In this document: positions 8,267-15,012 of the stretch, piece after piece | Layout: each line of letters starts with the position of its first letter | How positions within the stretch are numbered: position 1 is the stretch's first letter | Source: Dyella_B sp035690825 | GTDB lineage: Bacteria; Pseudomonadota; Gammaproteobacteria; Xanthomonadales; Rhodanobacteraceae | Length of the DNA stretch: 22,153 bases | Assembly (NCBI RefSeq): GCF_051954575.1 | Contig: NZ_JBQCHP010000133.1 | Span: 1-22,153 of the forward strand | Direction of reading: 5' to 3' | The notes under the pieces: model-generated | The model's database searches: none | What the model was told of the DNA's origin: nothing | Seen by the model: only the letters and a program-made list of their open reading frames with translations | Position numbers and translations under genes: made by a program

Positions 8267-8332
8267 GTAGGCTGGGATGAAATCCCAGCATTGGCATCTA
8301 CGTCGTGATGCTGGGATTTCATCCCAGCCTAC
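8267..8332. repeat. Inverted pair of GTAG-type REP hairpins (pair 2)
   Basis: Positions 8267-8291 and 8308-8332 are exact reverse complements (25 nt each), with a 16-nt spacer. Each arm begins with GTAG. It then folds as GCTGGGAT (8271-8278) with ATCCCAGC (8282-8289) around a GAA loop. It lies inside the operon between wzz and the acetyltransferase gene, and wzz ends with the TAG of one head (8329-8331). The stem differs from pair 1 by compensating base changes. Confidence 0.92.
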
Positions 8333-9174
8333 GACAGCTCCGCGACCAGCCGCGACGTCGCGGCAGCAACCGCCGCACGCCGCCGCAACGCGTTGCGCCA
8401 CACCGCCGCCAGGGTTCCCAGGAACAAGCCCAGCACGCCACCTGAGCCCCACGTCAACACAGGACTTGGAAACGTAGGGTTCTCCGGCACGTAGACCGGC
8501 CACATCAACGATGTGTCGTAGGTGTAGGTGCTGCTCAGGCGCGCTTCCAGATCGCTGCGCGCCTGTTGCAGGGAGCGGATCTCGTCGCTCTTGCTGGTCA
8601 GCAGCAAGCCTGCGAAGCCATCTTTGGTCTGGGTGGCGACCTGTTGCAGGTGATCCCGTTCCGCCGTCACCTGCTGCAAATCCTCCTGCACCTGGGCCAG
8701 GCGGGCGCGGGCAAAATTCAGCTGCATGGACTCGGCGTCGTGATGGACGGTTTTCAGCTGTTCGACGGTGGCTTCAGCCAGCTTTTTGGCCAATTCCGGC
8801 GAATGCGCGCGCACGCTCAGCTTGATCAGCGGACCGGCATACGGCAGCGGCTCCAGCTTGAAGCTATGGCGGTAAAGCCGACCTTCGGCCGTGCGCTCGC
8901 CGATGCCGATGCTCTGCAAGGTCTGGTTCTGGAACGGAATCAGCTTCAGGCGTTCCAGCACGCGCTGCAGCGGTTCGGCCTTGGGGTCCTGCCCAGCTGG
9001 CGCCGCGCCGACCTGCCCGATCTGGATCCACGCATCGGCTTGCCATTGCGGCTTGGCCACGCGCAGGAAAACGAAGACGGCTGCGAGTACCACGACCAAC
9101 ACGGCCAGGAACCAGCGCCATTCGCGTTGCAGGATGCGCCACATATCGATCAAATAGATTTCATCTCGTTGCAT
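8329..9174 (-). CDS. wzz: Polysaccharide chain-length determinant (Wzz family)
   Basis: The 281-residue protein starts MQRDEIYLIDMWRILQREWR. A first membrane helix follows (FLAVLVVVLAAVFVFLRVA, about 18-36), then a periplasmic region rich in coiled-coil sequence (about 120-215, LAQVQEDLQQVTAERDHLQQ). A second helix near the C-terminus (VLTWGSGGVLGLFLGTLAAV, about 240-260) completes the Wzz/GumC co-polymerase layout. No tyrosine-kinase domain is attached, so this is the short class that sets the number of repeat units added by Wzy. It is somewhat shorter than the usual 320 or so residues. The start at 9174 overlaps the end of wzy by 14 nt, indicating coupling. The stop codon is supplied by the head of REP pair 2. 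Confidence 0.87.
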   Translation of the reverse strand: MQRDEIYLIDMWRILQREWRWFLAVLVVVLAAVFVFLRVAKPQWQADAWIQIGQVGAAPAGQDPKAEPLQRVLERLKLIPFQNQTLQSIGIGERTAEGRLYRHSFKLEPLPYAGPLIKLSVRAHSPELAKKLAEATVEQLKTVHHDAESMQLNFARARLAQVQEDLQQVTAERDHLQQVATQTKDGFAGLLLTSKSDEIRSLQQARSDLEARLSSTYTYDTSLMWPVYVPENPTFPSPVLTWGSGGVLGLFLGTLAAVWRNALRRRAAVAAATSRLVAELS

Positions 9175-10312
9175 AGTCGTGCTCGTCGGAAAGTGGATGT
9201 AGCGCGTTGCGATTCGGCAGCCAGGTGGCCAGCGCCTGCAGCAGCAGGCACACGGCGATAAAGCCGCCATTGGTCCAGGTATAGGCTTGCGGCGCGAACG
9301 GGGACATCACGCACACGTACGCAACACGCAAGAAAATCAGCAAGGGAAACAATCCCGTCGATGCGCGCAGGCGCCGCACGCTCCATGCCAGCAAGGCATA
9401 CAACCCAAGCATCGACAGCACCGCGCCGGCCGGCCCAAACGCCATCAGGAACGGAAAGAATTCCGTGCCCACGTTGATGTTCGGCGCATCCAGCGGAATG
9501 TCCGTGTCGCCCGTCGCCACGGCAGCGCCCGGCACCAGCTGGCTGAGCAGGAACGACGCATTGACGTAGTGCTTGGCGTAGATCGCGCCGAAGTTGTACG
9601 GGCCGGCGCCGATATAAAGCAGCAGCCATTTCACGCCCTGCGATGCATCGCGGTAGGCCTCGCTGAACGGCAAGGTGACCGTATCCAGCGAACCCGACCG
9701 CAACATGCCCAGCACCGAAAACACCGCACCGCCCAGCACTGCCAGCAACATCACGCGCAACCATGGCACGGGCTTGTGCTCGTCCCGGCGCAGCAGCAGC
9801 ACCATGGCCAGCGCGAACAGTGAAGCGAAGATGCGATTGCGGTCGATCGCCAGCACCGGAAACACCAGGCCGATCATGACCAACATCCAGCGCAGCCGGC
9901 GGTCGCGCGCGCACAGCAGGCCGATCGGCGGCAAGGTCCAGCACATGTCCGAGATATGCCGGATATGCTCGTGACCGCCCTCCATCGTGGCGTAGGAAGA
10001 CGGATTGGTGAGCAAGGGTATCGGAAACAACGCAAGATCGAGCAGGCAGAAAAAGCCGACCGCCACGGCATAGGCCAACGCGACGAAGGCTTCGCGCGTA
10101 CCGGCATAGCGATGATGGCGAAAGCTGGCAAGCGGCGGCAGGCGCGTACCGAACGGCAGGTCGATCAGCAGCACGCCCAGCGCTGCGAGCGCCAGCAGCC
10201 CCAGGCCTTCCAGATACGCATCCGGCATGTCGAAGCTATACAGCGCCAGCACGCACGCCAGCAGCATCGGCAGCACCAGATAGATCGACGGCAGGCGCAG
10301 CAGCCGGCTCAT
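9161..10312 (-). CDS. wzy: Putative O-antigen/oligosaccharide repeat-unit polymerase (Wzy)
   Basis: This 383-residue integral membrane protein has about ten hydrophobic segments (for example LPSIYLVLPMLLACVLALYS and VFPVLAIDRNRIFASLFALA). A large loop around residues 180-270 (SGSLDTVTLPFSEAYRDASQ, then YIGAGPYNFGAIYAKHYVNA) should face the periplasm. Sequence conservation among Wzy proteins is low, so the call rests on topology, the loop, the size and the position between a glycosyltransferase and wzz in an operon that also encodes a flippase. Wzy would polymerise undecaprenyl-linked repeat units on the periplasmic side. The ATG (10312) overlaps the TGA of the glycosyltransferase gene in an ATGA, showing translational coupling. 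An O-antigen ligase is the main alternative. Confidence 0.8.
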   Translation of the reverse strand: MSRLLRLPSIYLVLPMLLACVLALYSFDMPDAYLEGLGLLALAALGVLLIDLPFGTRLPPLASFRHHRYAGTREAFVALAYAVAVGFFCLLDLALFPIPLLTNPSSYATMEGGHEHIRHISDMCWTLPPIGLLCARDRRLRWMLVMIGLVFPVLAIDRNRIFASLFALAMVLLLRRDEHKPVPWLRVMLLAVLGGAVFSVLGMLRSGSLDTVTLPFSEAYRDASQGVKWLLLYIGAGPYNFGAIYAKHYVNASFLLSQLVPGAAVATGDTDIPLDAPNINVGTEFFPFLMAFGPAGAVLSMLGLYALLAWSVRRLRASTGLFPLLIFLRVAYVCVMSPFAPQAYTWTNGGFIAVCLLLQALATWLPNRNALHPLSDEHDYATR

Positions 10313-11265
10313 GTCTTTTCCAGCAGCGCGCCGATCGGCGGCAGCCTCAGCTTGGACACACCCAGCAGCGCCACGTACACCAGCAGATGGAAAGCCAGCG
10401 CGAACAGGCGTTTCTGCAGAAAAGCTATCTTCGCGCAGATGTAATGCGCCTGCGCCTTGAGCAGCGTGCGATGCGGCTCGTCGAACAGCTCCGCCCGGCG
10501 CCGCGCCACCTGGCAGGATTCGGTGAGATTGACGATGCGCGTGGCCGTATGCCGCGTCTTGCTCACATTGCTGCCGTGCAGGCGATACGAACCCACGTGC
10601 AGGTCGATGAAACCCAGCGCATCGCATGCGGCCAGGCGCAGGAAGAAATCCCAGTCGTCGATGCGCAAGCCTTCGGTCCAGCGACCGACCATCTCCAGCG
10701 CGCTCTTGTGCAGCAACGCCACCGGACCGCCGATCGCCCACTGGCTGATCACCGCGCGGCGAATGCCCTCGTCGCTGCCGTACAAACGCTTGTCGGCATG
10801 ATGCAAGTCACGCATGCCGCTGTCATGCAGCCTGTTGCCGTATTGGTCCACCACGACGGAATCGCCGACCACCGCGCGCTTGGCCGGATGTTTCTGCAGA
10901 TAACGCACCTGTGCTTCCAGGCCGCCCGGCAGCAGATAGTCGTCGCTGGCGCACAGGCGCAGGAATTCGCCGCGAGCCCGTGCGGCCAGCTCGTTCCAGG
11001 TGGCGCTGATGCCGCGGTTTTCGCGCTGCACGTACTCCACGCGCAACAGATCGCCCTGCGCGGCGATCCATTCTTCAATCTTCTCGCCAGTGCGATCGGT
11101 GGAGCCGTCGTCGATGATCACGATCTCCTTGGCCGGATACGGATCTTCCAGCACGCTGTCCAGGCAGCGCTGCACGAAACGTTCGTGGTTGTAGGCCGGA
11201 ATCAAGATCGAAACCAGCGGCCGCGCCGCGGCATGCATGGGCATCACTTTGGCTGCTGTCGTCAT
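10309..11265 (-). CDS. Glycosyltransferase family 2
   Basis: The 318-residue protein opens with the GT-A fold of family 2 (RPLVSILIPAYNHERFVQRC, then EIVIIDDGSTDRTGEK). A DxD-type acidic motif, LRLCASDDYLL, lies near residue 105. GLRIDDWDFFLRLAACDALG near 210 resembles the usual ED/DD acceptor-side motif that holds the catalytic base. The C-terminal 60 residues contain a hydrophobic stretch (LFALAFHLLVYVALLGVSKL) that may anchor it to the inner membrane. It should transfer a sugar to the undecaprenyl-linked repeat unit; donor and acceptor are unknown. It is the only glycosyltransferase in the operon. Its ATG (11265) overlaps the wzx stop codon by 4 nt, and its stop overlaps the wzy start. Confidence 0.9.
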   Translation of the reverse strand: MTTAAKVMPMHAAARPLVSILIPAYNHERFVQRCLDSVLEDPYPAKEIVIIDDGSTDRTGEKIEEWIAAQGDLLRVEYVQRENRGISATWNELAARARGEFLRLCASDDYLLPGGLEAQVRYLQKHPAKRAVVGDSVVVDQYGNRLHDSGMRDLHHADKRLYGSDEGIRRAVISQWAIGGPVALLHKSALEMVGRWTEGLRIDDWDFFLRLAACDALGFIDLHVGSYRLHGSNVSKTRHTATRIVNLTESCQVARRRAELFDEPHRTLLKAQAHYICAKIAFLQKRLFALAFHLLVYVALLGVSKLRLPPIGALLEKT

Positions 11266-12512
11266 AGCGCCCCCAGGTAACGTCGCGCAACGACCAGGTT
11301 GAACGCGAGATAGAACAAGTAATTCACGACAAAGGCGTACATCGCGCCGACCAGGCCGAACCAGGCGGTAAACACGTAGACCAGCGCGAGGTAGCTCAGC
11401 GCGAATACGCATTCGGAAATCACGAACAGCCGCGTCATCGCCTTGGCCAGCATCAGATACGACAGCAGGAACGAGGCGACCTTGAGTACGTCGCCCAGCA
11501 GCTGCGGGGCGTACAAGACATTGGCCGCAGCGAAGTCCGCACTGAACAACAGGCGCGTCACCCAGCCGCGCATGGCGTAGACCAGCAGCGCCAGCACCAG
11601 CACCGCGGGCATCAAATAGCGATACGCATGGCGCAGCTCGCTCGTCAACGCGGTGCGATCGTGCGTGGCGGCAAGCTTGGGCAGGTAATAGATGTTGATC
11701 GCCGTGGTAAGGAACAGCAGGTAGGCATCCGACACCTTGCTCACCGCCTGCCAGTAACCCACCTGCTCCCAGCCGTACTGCAGGGCCAGATGATTGCGTA
11801 CCGCTATATTGATCAGCGGCAGCAGCAGCGCCGAGGTGAGCGTCATGATCGAGAACGCCGCCAGCTTCAGGCTCATCTCGCGATCGAACTGCAAGCGCAG
11901 CATGCCGCGCCGGAAATACGGGCTGCGCCGCCAGGCCGGCAGGCCCACCACCAGCAACAACAGTTGCCCCGCCACCAGTGCCAATAGCGCGCCGTACAAA
12001 TGCAGCCAGCGCGACAGGCCCAGCGCCAATACCACGCTCAGCGTTGAGCCGAGCACCTGGATAAACGCCAGCCGGCGCACATCCATAAAGCCGTTGATCA
12101 CAGCCAGGATGTAATTGGCCAGCGCAATGCCGAGCTGCGCGACGGCCAGCAGGCGGATCAGGTTTTCGTACCGCGCATCGCCCAGCAGCCATAGCGAAAG
12201 CGGTCGACTCATCAGCAGCGCAGCACAACCCATCACGGCCGAAGCGACGCATGCGTACCAAAGCGCCGCGGACAGCAGACGCGAAAGCTTTTGCGCGTCG
12301 TGACGGTATTCCGCCACGTATTTCACGATGCCCGCGCTGATGCCGCCACCGGCCAGTACCGCCAGCAACGACATCAGGCTCATGAACTGCCCAAGCTTGC
12401 CCACGCCTTCCGGTCCGGCCAGCCAGGCTACCAGCTTCACGATCACCAACGCCGCCAGCAAACGCGCCGCAGTGGCGATACTCGAATAGAAGCCGGCGCG
12501 CACGATGCTCAT
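11262..12512 (-). CDS. wzx: O-antigen/lipid-linked oligosaccharide flippase (Wzx)
   Basis: This 416-residue polytopic membrane protein, the same size as E. coli WzxE, has about twelve transmembrane helices. Conserved features include the N-terminal GFYSSIATAARLLAALVIVK and LAGPEGVGKLGQFMSLMSLL, and the central IAVRNHLALQYGWEQVGYWQ, close to the sequence of O-antigen translocases. It would flip the undecaprenyl-diphosphate-linked repeat unit across the inner membrane for Wzy. ATG 12512 is preferred over the upstream in-frame ATG 12536 because it overlaps the TGA of fdtB in an ATGA and has AGGA seven bases upstream. The gene at 11265 begins within its stop codon. Confidence 0.9.
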   Translation of the reverse strand: MSIVRAGFYSSIATAARLLAALVIVKLVAWLAGPEGVGKLGQFMSLMSLLAVLAGGGISAGIVKYVAEYRHDAQKLSRLLSAALWYACVASAVMGCAALLMSRPLSLWLLGDARYENLIRLLAVAQLGIALANYILAVINGFMDVRRLAFIQVLGSTLSVVLALGLSRWLHLYGALLALVAGQLLLLVVGLPAWRRSPYFRRGMLRLQFDREMSLKLAAFSIMTLTSALLLPLINIAVRNHLALQYGWEQVGYWQAVSKVSDAYLLFLTTAINIYYLPKLAATHDRTALTSELRHAYRYLMPAVLVLALLVYAMRGWVTRLLFSADFAAANVLYAPQLLGDVLKVASFLLSYLMLAKAMTRLFVISECVFALSYLALVYVFTAWFGLVGAMYAFVVNYLFYLAFNLVVARRYLGAL

Positions 12513-13621
12513 GCCACGTCCTGGAACGATTGGCATGCGGCGATGACGCGCTCCACGTCCTCGCTGCGCAGCGTCGGCCCGATCGGCAGGCTCAGCACTT
12601 CCCGGTGCAACTGTTCGGTTACCGGCAACTGAAGCGTATGCAGTGCGGGATAAGCCAACTGGCGATGCGGCGGCACGGGATAATGCACTTGCGTGTGCAC
12701 CCCGTGCGCGGCCAGATGCCGCTGCAAGGCGTCGCGTTGCGCGCAGCGCACCACGAACAGATGCCAGACATGCCGCGCTTCGTCGATCACTTCAGGCAGG
12801 CGGATCAACGGATGACGGATGCCTTCGCGATAGCGCTTCGCCACCTGGCGTCGCCATGCGATGTCCTTGTCGAGATACGGCAGCTTCACGCGCAGCAATG
12901 CCGCCTGCAGCTCGTCCAGGCGCGAATTGATGCCCTGGTAGAGATGCTGGTATTTCACTTCCGAACCATAGTTACGCAACGCGGCCACGCGCGCCGCCAG
13001 CACGCTGTCGTTGGTGACGATCGCGCCGCCGTCGCCCAGCGCACCCAGGTTCTTGGCGGGAAAAAAACTGAAACCCGCGGCGTGTCCGAACGCGCCGGCC
13101 TTGCGTTCGCCGCTGCGCGCACCGTGCGCCTGCGCGGCGTCCTCGATCAACAGCAAGCCATGACGCTCGGCCAGCTTGCCCAAGGCCACCATATCCGCCA
13201 GCTGGCCGTACAAATGCACCGCCATGATCGCGCGCGTGCGCGGGCCAATTGCCGCCGCCATGCGTGACGGATCGAGATTGAAGCTGTCCGGATCGGGCTC
13301 CACCGGCACCGGCACCAATCCGCTTTCGGTGATGGCAAGGAAACTGGCGATAAAGGTGTTGGCGGGCACGATCACTTCATCGCCATCATGCAGCGCGCCC
13401 AGCGCCTTGTAGCCGCGCAGGATCAGCGACAGCGCATCCAGCCCGTTGCCCACGCCGATCGCATGGCGCACGCCACAGTAATCGGCGAACTCCCGCTCGA
13501 AGGCGGCCAGTTCCTGGCCGAGGATGTACCAGCCCGAGTCGATCACGCGTGCGGCGGCAGCCTTCAGCTCGTCGGCGTAGCGGGCATTGATGCCTTTGAG
13601 ATCAAGAAAGGGAATGTCCAT
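12509..13621 (-). CDS. fdtB: PLP-dependent sugar aminotransferase (DegT/DnrJ/EryC1 family, FdtB/QdtB type)
   Basis: The 370-residue enzyme shows the DegT/DnrJ/EryC1 pattern. It starts MDIPFLDLKGINARY, and IGVGNGLDALSLILRGY precedes the PLP-binding region. LLIEDAAQAHGA holds the PLP-pairing Asp161, and FSFFPAKNLGALGDGGAIV holds the Schiff-base Lys190. The SFFPxKNLGAxGDGG variant is typical of FdtB/QdtB. With FdtA beside it, the expected reaction is transfer of an amino group from glutamate to C3 of dTDP-3-keto-6-deoxyhexose. The frame stays open to 13693, which would overlap fdtA, but homology begins at ATG 13621. The ribosome-binding site there is weak, so the longer start is not fully excluded. 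FdtB versus QdtB cannot be decided without knowing the stereochemistry set by the isomerase. Confidence 0.9.
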   Translation of the reverse strand: MDIPFLDLKGINARYADELKAAAARVIDSGWYILGQELAAFEREFADYCGVRHAIGVGNGLDALSLILRGYKALGALHDGDEVIVPANTFIASFLAITESGLVPVPVEPDPDSFNLDPSRMAAAIGPRTRAIMAVHLYGQLADMVALGKLAERHGLLLIEDAAQAHGARSGERKAGAFGHAAGFSFFPAKNLGALGDGGAIVTNDSVLAARVAALRNYGSEVKYQHLYQGINSRLDELQAALLRVKLPYLDKDIAWRRQVAKRYREGIRHPLIRLPEVIDEARHVWHLFVVRCAQRDALQRHLAAHGVHTQVHYPVPPHRQLAYPALHTLQLPVTEQLHREVLSLPIGPTLRSEDVERVIAACQSFQDVA

Positions 13622-13677
13622 ATCGGCGCTACCCACGCCCGCGGGCGAACTGCGTTGACATTCCGCATTGGCAAGAT

Positions 13678-14109
13678 TCAGCCGTTTTGGCATGCGGCCA
13701 GGTCTCCTAGGGGATTTTTTACCTCGCGCAGGAATTCGTCGTAGTCGGTGATGTAGTCGGTGGGGTCGTACAACTGGTCGGCCAGCACCATCAGCACGCA
13801 GTCTTCGCTGAAGTCGTACATCTCACGCCAAACCATCCGCCCCAGCAGCAGGCCTTGCGACGGATCGTCCAGCACCACTTCCACCGGCCCGGAACCGTCG
13901 TCGAGCAGAAACGTGACCGAACCGCGCACCGCCACCGCCAACTGGTTCAAGTTGCGGTGCGCATGCTGGCCGCGATGCACCTGGTGCTTGGTGGCGAACA
14001 GGTAGTACACGCGCTGGATGTCGAAGGCCACGTTGCGGTCCTTTTCCAGGGCGATGAGCATGCCGCGATCGTCGCCGTGCTGCTGCAACTGGACTCGTTG
14101 AATGTGCAT
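13678..14109 (-). CDS. fdtA: dTDP-4-keto-6-deoxyglucose 3,4-ketoisomerase (FdtA/QdtA, WxcM-like cupin)
   Basis: This 143-residue cupin matches the size of FdtA/QdtA (about 139). VYYLFATKHQVHRGQHAHRN carries the RGxHAH motif with the catalytic histidine. The strands LAVAVRGSVTFLLDDG and LLLGRMVWREMYDFSEDCVL complete the family pattern, and it ends near the usual YDPTDYITDYDEF. The enzyme moves the keto group of dTDP-4-keto-6-deoxyglucose from C4 to C3, the committed step to 3-amino-3,6-dideoxy sugars. It is the first gene of the glycan operon, so its promoter should lie in 14110-14203, where I see no convincing -35/-10 pair. RmlA and RmlB, which make its substrate, are not in the window. I chose ATG 14109; further upstream the frame enters the G/C palindrome. 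Confidence 0.92.
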   Translation of the reverse strand: MHIQRVQLQQHGDDRGMLIALEKDRNVAFDIQRVYYLFATKHQVHRGQHAHRNLNQLAVAVRGSVTFLLDDGSGPVEVVLDDPSQGLLLGRMVWREMYDFSEDCVLMVLADQLYDPTDYITDYDEFLREVKNPLGDLAACQNG

Positions 14110-14203
14110 GGAGTGAACCGGCCGTCGGTATCCGTGGATGCGTGACGGAAATGAGTGCCAGGCTGTCAGGAAAAGGTTGTGTTCGCTTCTGCGAGGTGCA
14201 CCC

Positions 14204-14308
14204 GTAGGGTGGGGGGGGGGGGGGGCCCCCCCCCCCCAACCCCACCCCACCCGGGGGGGGGGGGGTGGGGTGGGGGGGGGGCGCGCCCCCCCCCCCCCCC
14301 CACCCTAC
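14204..14308. repeat. GTAG-bounded palindrome made of G and C homopolymers (probable REP pair 3)
   Basis: The segment begins GTAGGGT (14204-14210) and ends ACCCTAC (14302-14308), so the outer ends are inverted copies headed by GTAG, as in the other REP pairs. Inside are runs of 15 G (14211-14225), 12 C (14226-14237), a C4AC4AC3 stretch (14240-14252), 13 G (14253-14265), then TGGGGT, 10 G, a short CGCG and 16 C (14286-14301). The centre of symmetry is near 14252/14253. The homopolymers are either real (G-quadruplex or slipped hairpin) or a sequencing/consensus failure in a strong hairpin. It occupies the otherwise gene-free 14110-14413 interval between fdtA and the cytochrome b561 gene. Confidence 0.75.
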
Positions 14309-14413
14309 GGGGAGATTTCGATGGGATGTCGGTTCACGCAACCTTTCGCTTCCCGCCGCGCACTCACGCGCATCAAGCCTGCTTCATCGGGCCGGGGTTC
14401 GGGAATAGGAAGC

Positions 14414-14995
14414 ATGACGTCAACGCAAACGATCGAGAGCAAACCGGCGCGCCCAAGAAACATCGTGCTGTTCCACTGGCTGACTGTGCTGTGCGTATGC
14501 GTGGCGGCGATCCTGATCTTGCTGAGGGACGAAGTGGTCAGCGGTCGCGACCTCAAGCTGTGGCTGCTGGAAGGTCATCGCCACTTCGGCCTGTTCGTGC
14601 TGGCCTTGTTCTTCATCCGCGTGGTGGTGCGCATCCGCACCGGCAAGCTCGCCGCGGTCGGCCGGATGTCCAAGCCGATACGTATCGTGGCCGCGCTCAC
14701 ACACATCGCTTTATACGGCCTGCTGCTCGCCCTGCCCTTGCTCGGCTGGGCCTTGAGCAATGCGCAGGATCGTCCGGTGCATTTGTTCGGCTTGACGCTG
14801 CCGGCGCTGGTCGGCGCGGATGAAGATCTCGCCGATTCCTTGCAGGCCTGGCACATCGATGCGGCGTGGGCTCTGCTTGCGCTGGTGTTGCTGCATACCG
14901 GCGCGGCGCTCTGGCATCACTTCATCGTGCGCGACGACGTGCTGCGCGCGATGTGGCCGAGCCGTCGCGCACCACGGCCTACCACCCACGACTGA
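14414..14995 (+). CDS. Cytochrome b561 family membrane protein
   Basis: The 193-residue protein has four transmembrane helices: IVLFHWLTVLCVCVAAILIL, FGLFVLALFFIRVVVRI, IALYGLLLALPLLGWAL and AWALLALVLLHTGAALWHHF. Candidate haem-ligand histidines lie at 21 (LFHWL), 55 and 57 (GHRHFG), 97 (THIALYG), 147 and 161. The pattern matches bacterial dihaem cytochrome b561 (CybB/YceJ), which moves electrons between quinol and a periplasmic partner at the inner membrane. The next gene, a cytochrome-porin, starts only 17 nt after its stop, and a periplasmic cytochrome c follows, so it probably serves as the inner-membrane end of that chain. I chose ATG 14414 (AGGAAG upstream) because homology begins just after it, although the frame is open further upstream. 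Confidence 0.9.
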   Translation: MTSTQTIESKPARPRNIVLFHWLTVLCVCVAAILILLRDEVVSGRDLKLWLLEGHRHFGLFVLALFFIRVVVRIRTGKLAAVGRMSKPIRIVAALTHIALYGLLLALPLLGWALSNAQDRPVHLFGLTLPALVGADEDLADSLQAWHIDAAWALLALVLLHTGAALWHHFIVRDDVLRAMWPSRRAPRPTTHD

Positions 14996-15012
14996 AACCC
15001 AAGGAGATTCTT

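Noticed and set aside
7708..8332. CRISPR-like arrangement of the repeated hairpins
   Set aside because: Only two inverted pairs of different sequence around a coding gene, no direct repeats with regular spacers and no cas genes.
13622..13640. GGGTAGCGC resembling the ops/JUMPstart element of RfaH-dependent operons
   Set aside because: Only a partial match, and it lies between fdtA and fdtB rather than in the operon leader.
14145..14165. TGGCAC resembling the -24 half of a sigma54 promoter upstream of fdtA (minus strand)
   Set aside because: The GC of the -12 half is absent at the required distance.
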